Below, one piece after another: positions 56,138-64,000 of a stretch of 64,000 nt of DNA. How positions within the stretch are numbered: the first letter of the stretch is position 1; every line of letters starts with the position of its first letter. The translations under genes and the position numbers were made by a program. This stretch comes from Actinomycetales bacterium (GTDB lineage: Bacteria > Actinomycetota > Actinomycetes > Actinomycetales > Cellulomonadaceae). The stretch covers positions 124,001-188,000 of the forward strand of contig JAHLLI010000002.1 of NCBI GenBank assembly GCA_020444245.1, given 5' to 3'. The notes below the pieces were generated by a model. The model was given only the letters and a program-made list of their open reading frames with translations, had not been told where the DNA came from and ran no database searches.

Positions 56138-59100
56138 ATGATCTCGCCGACCGCTGCTCCTTCACGGGCCGTCGAACACACCGTCGTCGACGGCACGACG
56201 CTGGGCCTCGACGACCGGCGCTACTACGCGATCCCGGCCTACGACCGCCTGCCGCCCTTCCTCATGACACTCGTCGGAGCCAGCGACCTCTGGCTGTTCG
56301 TCTCGAGCACCGGCGGGCTCACGGCCGGCCGCCGGGACGCCGACCGCGCGGTGTTCCCCTACTACACCGAGGACAAGGTCGCCGAGGGTGCGGGGCGCAC
56401 CGGTGGGCTCACCGAGCTGCGCGTGCACCGGCCGGACGGCACCTCGATCTGGTGGCGGCCGTTCGCGGAGGTGCGCCCGGGCGACGCCCCGGTCGCCCGC
56501 ACCCTCTACAAGGACCTCCTGGGCACCGCGCTCGTGTTCGAGGAGACACGCGCCGACCTCGGGCTGCGCTTCCGCGTGGCCTGGCAGACCAGCGCCCGCT
56601 ACGGCGTGGTGCGCACCTGCCAGCTCGGCTCCACCGTCGAGCACCCGACGGTCGTCCGGCTGCTGGACGGGTTCCGCAACCTCCTGCCCGCCGGAGCGAC
56701 CGCTCAGGTCCAGAACGAGCTCAGCATCCTGCTGGACGCGTACAAGCGAGCCGAGGTCGACGCGCGCACGGGCCTGGGCCTGTACTACCTGAGCTCGACC
56801 CTGACCGACCTGGCCGAGGCGAGCGAGTCGCTGCAAACGTCGGTCGCATGGCAGGTCGGGCTGACCGGGGTCCGCCACCTGGTGTCGGACCGTCAGCTCA
56901 CCGCCGTCAGGTCGGGCGAGCAGGCGCGTCCCGAGGTGCACGTGCGCGGGGAACGAGGTTCCTACCTCGTCGAGACCGAGCTGACGCTCGAGGCGCGCGA
57001 GTCCCGCAGCTGGCGCACGGTGGCCGATGTGGGGCTCTCCGCGGCGGACGTCGTGGCGCTGCGCGGGGAGCTCGAAGCGCCGGGCATCCTCGCCGCCCGG
57101 CTGGACGACGACATCGAGTCGACCCGGCGCGGCCTCGAGGTGCTGATCGGCGCGGCCGACGCCGCCCAGCTCACCGGCGACGAGCTCGCCGCGGCGCACC
57201 ACGGTGCGAACGTCCTGTTCAACTCGATGCGGGGCGGCGTCCCAGTCGACGGCTACCGGCTCCGGGCCGACGACATCCGGTCGTTCGTGCGCACGCGGAG
57301 CCCGCGCACCTCGCAGCGGTGCGCCGAGCAGCTCGCGGCGCTGCCTGCGGACCTGACCCACGAGGACCTGATGGCCGCCGCCGAGTCCGCGGGGGACGAC
57401 GACCTGTGGCGGCTGTGCCGGGAGTACCTGCCGTTGACCTTCAGCCGCCGGCACGGCGACCCGAGCCGGCCCTGGAACGCCTTCCGGATCGCGCTGCGCG
57501 ACGCCGACGGCCGGCCGAGCCTGGACTACCAGGGCAACTGGCGCGACATCTTCCAGAACTGGGAGGCGCTGGCCTGGTCCTTCCCCGAGTACGTCGAGTC
57601 GATGGTCGCGGTGTTCGTCGACGCCACGACCGCCGACGGCTACAACCCGTACCGGATCTCGCGTGACGGGGTGGACTGGGAGGTCCCGGAGCCGGAGAAC
57701 CCGTGGGCCAACATCGGCTACTGGAGCGACCACCAGCTGGTCTACCTCGCCAAGCTGCTGGAGACGTCCGAGCGGTTCCACCCCGGTCGGCTGAACCGAC
57801 TGACGAACCGCACCGCGTTCACGCACGCCGACGTGCCGTACCGGATCGCGTCCTACGCCCGGACCGTCGAGGACCCGTCCTCGACGATCACGTTCGACGA
57901 GGAGGCCGCGGCGGCGATCGCGCGCCGCGTCGCGGACGAGGGCTCGGACGGCAAGCTGGTGCACGGCCCGGACGGCGACCTCGTGCGGGTCACGCTCGGC
58001 GAGAAGCTCCTCGTGCTGATGCTCGCGAAGGTCGTGAACCTCGTCCCCGAGGGCGGCATCTGGATGAACACCCAGCGCCCCGAGTGGAACGACGCCAACA
58101 ACGCGCTGGTCGGGCGCGGGCTCTCCGTCGTCACGCTGGCGTACCTGCGCCGGTACCTCGGCGTCGTGCGCCCGTTGCTCGACCAGGACGTGGAGGTCGG
58201 TGTCGAGGTCGCCCGTCTCCTCACCCAGGTCGCCGACATCCTCGAACGGCACGCCGCGGGCACCGTCGACGGCTTCGACGACGTCGAGCGGCGGCGCGTG
58301 GTGGACGCACTCGGTGCAGCCGGGACCGCCTACCGCGGCGACGTCTACCGCGGTGTCACCGGTGAGTGCGTCACGGTCGCGCGCGAGGAGATCCGCCGGG
58401 CCATCGACGTGGTGCTGACGTACGTCGAGTCGGGTCTGCGCGCCAACCGTCGGGCGGACGGGCTCTACCACTCCTACAACGTCCTGCAGCTCGGCGAGGG
58501 GCGTCTGACGATCCGGCGGCTGCAGGAGATGCTCGAGGGGCAGGTCGCCGTGCTCTCCTCCGGGCTGCTCACGCCCGCCGAGTCGCTGGGCGTCCTGAGG
58601 GCGCTGCGGGGCAGTGCCCTGTACCGGGCGGACCAGAACAGCTACATGCTCTACCCGGACCGTGACCTGCCGGGATTCCTCGAGAAGAACGTGCTCAGTC
58701 CCGAGCAGGTGGCGCGGTGCCCCCTGATCGACGCCCTCGTGCGGGAGGGGGACCGGTCGGTCGTCGTGCGCGACGTCGCCGGTGGCCACCACTTCGCTCC
58801 CTCGATCCACAACGCCCGCGACGTCGTCGGCGCGCTGGAGCGACGGCAGCGCAGGGCGCAGGCCGAGGGTGAGGGCGCCGTGGCGACGCTCGTCGAGGCC
58901 GGCCGGGACTCGCTCCTGGAGGTCTTCGAGGAGGTGTTCCGGCACTCGGAGTTCACCGGGCGGTCGGGCTCGTTCTTCGCCTACGAGGGCCTGGGCAGCA
59001 TCTACTGGCACATGGTCTCCAAGCTCCTGCTCGCCGCGCAGGAGGCGCTGGAGCTGGCGATCGCCGAGGGCGTCGACGCCGGCGCGGTCGACGCGCTGCG

Positions 59101-59599
59101 CGACGCCTACGAGGACGTGCGCCAGGGGCTGGGCTACTGCAAGACGCCGGAGGTCTACGGGGCGTTCCCCGTCGATCCCTACTCGCACACGCCCGGCGGG
59201 AAGGGTGCGCGCCAGCCGGGCATGACGGGACAGGTCAAGGAGGAGGTCCTCACGCGCGCCGGGGAGCTCGGGCTGCGGGTGGAGGACGGCGCGATCTGCT
59301 TCCGGCCGGTCCTGCTGCGCGCGCAGGAGTGGACCTCGGCCCCGGCGGTGTTCCGTTTCGTCGACGTCGCCGGGCGTGACCGCGGCCTCGACCTCCCGGC
59401 GGGGAGTCTGGCCTTCACGTTCTGCCAGGTGCCCGTCGTCTACGAGCGCGGGGACCGGGCGGCGGTCAGGGTGCGGATGGCCGACGGCTCGCAGACCGGG
59501 TACGACGGTGCCGCGCTCCCGGTCGAGGTGAGCGCCGAGGTGTTCCGTCGTTCCGGTCGGGTGGCCGAGATCCACGTCACGGTGACGCCCTCGGAGTAG
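56138..59599 (+). CDS. 1153-aa putative (alpha/alpha)6-barrel glycoside hydrolase/phosphorylase-like protein, family unassigned
   Basis: No signal peptide; WRDIFQNWEALAWSFPEYVESMVAVFVDATTADGYNPYRI; GYWSDHQLVYL; GGIWMNTQRPEWNDANNALVG resembles the GH94-like WND catalytic loop. Confidence 0.6.
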   Translation: MISPTAAPSRAVEHTVVDGTTLGLDDRRYYAIPAYDRLPPFLMTLVGASDLWLFVSSTGGLTAGRRDADRAVFPYYTEDKVAEGAGRTGGLTELRVHRPDGTSIWWRPFAEVRPGDAPVARTLYKDLLGTALVFEETRADLGLRFRVAWQTSARYGVVRTCQLGSTVEHPTVVRLLDGFRNLLPAGATAQVQNELSILLDAYKRAEVDARTGLGLYYLSSTLTDLAEASESLQTSVAWQVGLTGVRHLVSDRQLTAVRSGEQARPEVHVRGERGSYLVETELTLEARESRSWRTVADVGLSAADVVALRGELEAPGILAARLDDDIESTRRGLEVLIGAADAAQLTGDELAAAHHGANVLFNSMRGGVPVDGYRLRADDIRSFVRTRSPRTSQRCAEQLAALPADLTHEDLMAAAESAGDDDLWRLCREYLPLTFSRRHGDPSRPWNAFRIALRDADGRPSLDYQGNWRDIFQNWEALAWSFPEYVESMVAVFVDATTADGYNPYRISRDGVDWEVPEPENPWANIGYWSDHQLVYLAKLLETSERFHPGRLNRLTNRTAFTHADVPYRIASYARTVEDPSSTITFDEEAAAAIARRVADEGSDGKLVHGPDGDLVRVTLGEKLLVLMLAKVVNLVPEGGIWMNTQRPEWNDANNALVGRGLSVVTLAYLRRYLGVVRPLLDQDVEVGVEVARLLTQVADILERHAAGTVDGFDDVERRRVVDALGAAGTAYRGDVYRGVTGECVTVAREEIRRAIDVVLTYVESGLRANRRADGLYHSYNVLQLGEGRLTIRRLQEMLEGQVAVLSSGLLTPAESLGVLRALRGSALYRADQNSYMLYPDRDLPGFLEKNVLSPEQVARCPLIDALVREGDRSVVVRDVAGGHHFAPSIHNARDVVGALERRQRRAQAEGEGAVATLVEAGRDSLLEVFEEVFRHSEFTGRSGSFFAYEGLGSIYWHMVSKLLLAAQEALELAIAEGVDAGAVDALRDAYEDVRQGLGYCKTPEVYGAFPVDPYSHTPGGKGARQPGMTGQVKEEVLTRAGELGLRVEDGAICFRPVLLRAQEWTSAPAVFRFVDVAGRDRGLDLPAGSLAFTFCQVPVVYERGDRAAVRVRMADGSQTGYDGAALPVEVSAEVFRRSGRVAEIHVTVTPSE

Positions 59600-59625
59600 G
59601 CCCCCGAGGCCGGGTGTCCACGCAC

Positions 59626-59662
59626 AAGAGAGCGCTATCTCACAATGAGAGAGCGCTCTCTT
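59626..59662. promoter_or_regulatory. Two LacI-type operator sites upstream of the GH16 gene
   Basis: AAGAGAGCGCTATCTC (59626-59641) and GAGAGAGCGCTCTCTT (59647-59662), framed by inverted CACAAGAGAGCGCT / AGCGCTCTCTTGTG. Confidence 0.75.
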
Positions 59663-59721
59663 GTGTGTTTCCCGACCGGGTGGTTGGCTGTGCGCACCAC
59701 TCAACGTCGAGAGGGAAGCTC

Positions 59722-62700
59722 ATGCGCTCCTACCGCCCCCGGAACGCAGCCCGCGTGGTGGCTGCAGCGGCGACCGCGATGGCCACCGCCGCCCTCGCGC
59801 TCGTCGGGACGGCCCCGGCCGTCGCCGCTCCGGCACCGCCGGTGCTCGTCGTCGACGACTTCGAGTACGCGTCCGGCCTGCCCAGCGGCGCCGACGCGAA
59901 CGGGATCCCGATCGGCTTCTACACGTTCGCCGGCGGCGGCGCGACCATCTCCCTGGACAACCCCGGAACGCCGCCGACCCCGCCGCTCGCGGCGAACCCG
60001 GCGCCCAACAAGGCCCTCCAGATCGACATCGACTCGCCGTCCTACGCGGGCGTCATCCACGCCTTCGAGAACGACACCGCTGACACCTGGGTCACCCAGG
60101 ACTGGAGCGAGTACGCGGGCTTCACGATGTGGCTCTACGGCCAGGGGACGAACAGCAACCTCTTCATCGACCTGCTGGAGAACCGGAAGCCGGGTTCGAC
60201 CACGGACGACGCCCAGCGCTGGACCGTCACCTTCACCGACGACTTCACCGGCTGGAAGCAGCTCGAGTTCCCCTTCGCCGACTTCACCCAGAAGTCCGTC
60301 GGCAACAACGCGCCGACCGACGGGTTCGAGCGCTACGAGATGCACGGCTGGGCCTTCGGCGCGGTGGACACCGGTGGCCCGCAGACGTACTACGTCGACG
60401 ACGTCGGTGTGTACGGCGTCGCGCCGGTGGCCCCGCTGGCGGTCACCTTCACCAGCGCGAGCTACGACGTCGCCGAGGGCACGACCGGTGACATCACCGT
60501 CAAGCTGAACCGTCCGCTGCGCGACGAGGACCCGGACGAGGTCTCCGTCGCCTACGCGACCCAGCCCGGCACCGCGGTCGCCGGGCGGGAGTACACACCC
60601 ACCTCCGGCACCCTCACCTTCGCCAAGGGCGGGCCGCGCGAGCTGTCCTTCCCGCTCCGGACGTTCGACGACACGAAGTACGAGGGTGACGAGCACGTCG
60701 TCCTCCAGCTGTCCGACCCGGCCCCGAGCGGGGGACTGAACCCGGGCTTCACGATGCGGGCGGCCGCCACGATCAAGGACGACGACCCGTACGACCCGCT
60801 CCTGCTGGACGACTTCGAGTCCGCGCCCGCGCTGTGGCACGCCGGGAGCGGCGTCACGCTCAGCAACCCGGAGATCGCCGCCGGCAGCCCGGACGCCGTC
60901 CCCGGCCAGGGCGCCTACGAGCACGTGCTCCGGGCGGACACGCCGGTCCTCGTGACCATCGACGTCAAGGGCCGGGTGTGCAACAAGGGCAACGGCGTGA
61001 TCCCGGTCGTGCTGCTCAGCACCCCGGACTTCGACGCCACCACCGTGGACCCCGCCACCGTCATGTTCGGCGACGCCCACGAGGCCCACACGGTCAAGGG
61101 CGTCGCCGCCAAGCACGTGGCCGACGTGAACCACGACGGCCGCAAGGACCTGGTGTTCCACTTCCGGTTCAAGGACACCGGGTTCGCGTGTGGCGCGACG
61201 GTCACCCCGTTCACCGGTGAGACCTACGACGGGACCGCGATCACGAACGGCGGTCCCGCGGCGAGCTTCGGGCGGGACTTCGCCCTCGGTCAGGACTGGA
61301 CGGGCAAGGACGCCTTGAGCTTCTGGTACTTCGGCCAGGGCACCGGCGAGACGGTCGACGTCGACCTGCTCGACAACCGTGCGCCCGACCCCGGCCCGGA
61401 CGGTTGGGACCTGGCCTGGTCCGACGAGTTCGACACCCCTGCCGGCACCGCGCCCGACCCCACCAAGTGGGGCTACGAGCTGGGCGACGGCACGGCGAAC
61501 GGGAACCCGGGGTGGGGCAACAGCGAGCTGCAGTACTACACCGACAGCACGGACAACGCCGCCACCGACGGCGACGGCAACCTGGTGATCACCACCCGGC
61601 CCGCCGACGGCTCCCTCCAGTGCTACTACGGCCCGTGCGAGTACACCTCGGCGCGGCTGCTCTCGGCGAGCAAGGCCGAGTTCGCCTACGGGCGCATCGA
61701 GTCCCGCATCCAGCTCCCCGCCGGCGAGGACGGCCTCTGGCCGGCGTTCTGGAGCCTGGGGACCGACATCAACCGGGTCGGATGGCCGCAGACCGGCGAG
61801 ATCGACGTCATGGAGTACGTCAGCCGGATCCCGGACAGGGTCTTCGGCACCATCCACGGCCCGGGCTACTCCGGCGGTGAGTCGTTCGGGGACATCCTCG
61901 ACGTGCCCGACTTGACGGCCGGGTACCACACCTACGCGATCGAGTGGGAGCCCGACCTGATCACCTGGTACGTCGACGACGTCCCGTACTTCACGGCGAA
62001 CCCGGCCGACGTGGCGCCGAACGCGTGGGTGTTCAACGACCCGGTGTTCCTGCTGCTCAACATGGCGATCGGCGGCAACTTCGGCGGGGCGGTCAGCGAC
62101 CAGCTCACCTTCCCGCAGTCGATGAAGGTCGACTACGTCCGCGTCTACCAGGGCCCGGACACCGCGGAGCGCTTCCAGGCCCCGTTCGTCGACGACTTCA
62201 CCGGCTGGAAGAAGATCACCGTCCCGTTCTCCGACTTCACCCGCAGCGCGACGCAGCCGGCCGGCGCGCCCGATGACGGGCTGGGTCTCGACCAGGTCTG
62301 GGGCTACGGCTTCACCCTGCCGGCCGGTGGCTCCACGACCGGTGCCGTCCTGCTCGACCAGGTGCGCCTGGTCGACACCACGGCGCCGACCGTGACCATC
62401 ACGGACGACGTGGACGGCGACGTGGCGACCGGTGACGTCACGTTCACCTTCGCCTTCAGCGAGGACGTCGGCACGAGCTTCACCAAGGACGACGTCGCCC
62501 TGACCGGTGGCACCAAGGGCGCGTTCACCCGGGTCGACGCGACGCACGCCACGCTCGTGGCCAAGCCGCCGGCCGACGCGACGGGGACCCTCGAGGTCAG
62601 CGTCGCCGCCGGGGCCTTCACGGATCTCGCCGGCAACCCGAGCACGTCCGCGGCCACCGCGCAGCAGGCCTACGACACGCCGCCGCTGCCGGGTGGCGGG

Positions 62701-63672
62701 TTCGTCATCTCGTTCGACGAGGCGACGGCGCCGGTGCTGACGGGGTTCGGTGGGGCGGAGGACTCGCAGGTGGTGGTCGACCCGACCGACGCGGCGAACA
62801 AGGTCGCCAGGGTGGTCAAGGCCGACGGTGCGCAGGTCTGGGCGGGTACCACGGTGTCGACCGAGCCGGGTCTGACGGTCCCGGCGATCCCGTTCGCGGC
62901 CGGTGCCACGGTCATGACGGCGCGGGTGTGGTCGCCGGACGCGGGCATCCCGGTCCGGCTGAAGGTCGAGAACTCGGCGGTCGGGTCGACGTCGGTGGAG
63001 ACCGAGGCCACCACGACGGTCGCCGGGGGGTGGGAGACGTTGACCTTCGACTTCGCCGACCAGGTCGCCGGCACCCCGGCGCTGGACCTGGCCGCGACCT
63101 ACGACAGGGTCTCGATCTTCTTCGACTTCGGCACGGCCGGCAGCGGGAAGACCTACTACCTCGACGACCTCACCTGGCCGGCGCCCACCTTCGCGATCTC
63201 GTTCGACGAGGCGACGGCGCCGGTGCTGACGGGGTTCGGTGGGGCGGAGGACTCGCAGGTGGTGGTCGACCCGACCGACGCGGCGAACAAGGTCGCCAGG
63301 GTGGTCAAGGCCGACGGTGCGCAGGTCTGGGCGGGTACCACGGTGTCGACCGAGCCGGGTCTGACGGTCCCGGCGATCCCGTTCGCGGCCGGTGCCACGG
63401 TCATGACGGCGCGGGTGTGGTCGCCGGACGCGGGCATCCCGGTCCGGCTGAAGGTCGAGAACTCGGCGGTCGGGTCGACGTCGGTGGAGACCGAGGCCAC
63501 CACGACGGTCGCCGGGGGGTGGGAGACGTTGACCTTCGACTTCGCCGACCAGGTCGCCGGCACCCCGGCGCTGGACCTGGCCGCGACCTACGACAGGGTC
63601 TCGATCTTCTTCGACTTCGGCACGGCCGGCAGCGGGAAGACCTACTACCTCGACGACCTCACCTGGCCGTAG
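59722..63672 (+). CDS. Secreted multidomain GH16 endo-beta-1,3-glucanase (laminarinase-like)
   Basis: Signal peptide; CBM11-like domain; Calx-beta-like domain; GH16 with GEIDVMEYV; Ig-like domain; two identical C-terminal beta-domains. ATG at 59722. Confidence 0.9.
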   Translation: MRSYRPRNAARVVAAAATAMATAALALVGTAPAVAAPAPPVLVVDDFEYASGLPSGADANGIPIGFYTFAGGGATISLDNPGTPPTPPLAANPAPNKALQIDIDSPSYAGVIHAFENDTADTWVTQDWSEYAGFTMWLYGQGTNSNLFIDLLENRKPGSTTDDAQRWTVTFTDDFTGWKQLEFPFADFTQKSVGNNAPTDGFERYEMHGWAFGAVDTGGPQTYYVDDVGVYGVAPVAPLAVTFTSASYDVAEGTTGDITVKLNRPLRDEDPDEVSVAYATQPGTAVAGREYTPTSGTLTFAKGGPRELSFPLRTFDDTKYEGDEHVVLQLSDPAPSGGLNPGFTMRAAATIKDDDPYDPLLLDDFESAPALWHAGSGVTLSNPEIAAGSPDAVPGQGAYEHVLRADTPVLVTIDVKGRVCNKGNGVIPVVLLSTPDFDATTVDPATVMFGDAHEAHTVKGVAAKHVADVNHDGRKDLVFHFRFKDTGFACGATVTPFTGETYDGTAITNGGPAASFGRDFALGQDWTGKDALSFWYFGQGTGETVDVDLLDNRAPDPGPDGWDLAWSDEFDTPAGTAPDPTKWGYELGDGTANGNPGWGNSELQYYTDSTDNAATDGDGNLVITTRPADGSLQCYYGPCEYTSARLLSASKAEFAYGRIESRIQLPAGEDGLWPAFWSLGTDINRVGWPQTGEIDVMEYVSRIPDRVFGTIHGPGYSGGESFGDILDVPDLTAGYHTYAIEWEPDLITWYVDDVPYFTANPADVAPNAWVFNDPVFLLLNMAIGGNFGGAVSDQLTFPQSMKVDYVRVYQGPDTAERFQAPFVDDFTGWKKITVPFSDFTRSATQPAGAPDDGLGLDQVWGYGFTLPAGGSTTGAVLLDQVRLVDTTAPTVTITDDVDGDVATGDVTFTFAFSEDVGTSFTKDDVALTGGTKGAFTRVDATHATLVAKPPADATGTLEVSVAAGAFTDLAGNPSTSAATAQQAYDTPPLPGGGFVISFDEATAPVLTGFGGAEDSQVVVDPTDAANKVARVVKADGAQVWAGTTVSTEPGLTVPAIPFAAGATVMTARVWSPDAGIPVRLKVENSAVGSTSVETEATTTVAGGWETLTFDFADQVAGTPALDLAATYDRVSIFFDFGTAGSGKTYYLDDLTWPAPTFAISFDEATAPVLTGFGGAEDSQVVVDPTDAANKVARVVKADGAQVWAGTTVSTEPGLTVPAIPFAAGATVMTARVWSPDAGIPVRLKVENSAVGSTSVETEATTTVAGGWETLTFDFADQVAGTPALDLAATYDRVSIFFDFGTAGSGKTYYLDDLTWP
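62707..63669 (+). repeat. Tandem duplication of a 474-bp segment encoding a C-terminal beta-domain (period 489 bp)
   Basis: 62707-63180 and 63196-63669 appear identical base for base by eye. Confidence 0.93.
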
Positions 63673-63774
63673 GAGCTGCCGGGGGCGGACGGCGCAGGGC
63701 CGGCGGCACGGTCTCTCATGCGGCGCACATGACTGCCACAGGGGCCGGCCAGGCCGTGTGACGACGGTGGCCCC

Positions 63775-64000
63775 ATGGCCACGACCCTCGCCCCGGACGC
63801 CGTCGCCCCCGCGGCAGCCCCAGCTGCCGCACGACCGCGCCGGGTCCCCTGGTCGCTCGCGGCGCTGCTGGTCGGCACCGCGGCGCTGTACCTGTGGGGT
63901 CTGAGCGCCTCGGGCTGGGCCAACGACTTCTACGCCGCCGCCGTCCAGGCGGGCGCCACCGACTGGAAGGCGTTCTTCTTCGGGTCGCTGGACGCCGGGA
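63775..64000 (+). CDS. ArnT/PMT-like glycosyltransferase (GT39-type) N-terminus, truncated at window end
   Basis: Translation from ATG 63775: ...LAALLVGTAALYLWGLSASGWANDFYAAAVQAGATDWKAFFFGSLDAG. Confidence 0.8.
   Translation, partial: MATTLAPDAVAPAAAPAAARPRRVPWSLAALLVGTAALYLWGLSASGWANDFYAAAVQAGATDWKAFFFGSLDAG

Noticed and set aside
56162-59704. 1180-aa minus-strand ORF opposite the 1153-aa enzyme
   Set aside because: Antisense shadow ORF: Arg/His/Val-rich sequence without recognisable motifs. The plus-strand ORF has an operator, a start codon and (alpha/alpha)6-like motifs.
59701-62547. 948-aa minus-strand ORF opposite the GH16 gene
   Set aside because: Composition (R/V/E/G-rich, no domain motifs) is typical of antisense frames in very GC-rich genes; the plus strand has a clear signal peptide and GH16 motifs.
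62707-63669. Long repeats considered as CRISPR or mobile element
   Set aside because: Two in-frame tandem 474-bp copies inside a CDS; no spacers, transposase or terminal inverted repeats.

Overview
This is a 64 kb, very high-GC chromosomal window from an actinobacterium. Gene content (BldC-like regulator, DUF3073, galE, ROK/LacI sugar regulons) suggests a Cellulomonas-like organism, but that is inference. I see no phage, transposon, rRNA or CRISPR. There are four tRNAs (Phe, Asp, Glu, Lys). The left and centre carry housekeeping and signalling genes, including five c-di-GMP-type proteins within about 19 kb (8.5-27.2 kb). The right third holds two sugar-utilisation loci. (A) A ROK-regulated ABC importer with GH15-like and GH66-like enzymes, neither with an obvious signal peptide (40.4-47.6 kb), looks like intracellular isomalto-oligosaccharide/dextrin use. 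(B) A LacI-regulated beta-glucan locus (51.3-63.7 kb) has an ABC importer without ATPase, a 1153-aa uncharacterised (alpha/alpha)6-barrel-like cytoplasmic enzyme, and a 1317-aa secreted GH16 laminarinase-like protein. The three target promoters share a GAGAGCGCTCTC-type palindrome. The most interesting candidates are: this palindrome regulon with its giant unassigned enzyme; the GH16 catalytic domain apparently nested inside a carbohydrate-binding domain; a protein with four tandem cold-shock domains; and a c-di-GMP island with paralogous membrane EAL proteins flanking dps-arcA. All assignments come from reading translated ORFs and DNA by eye. No database search was run.
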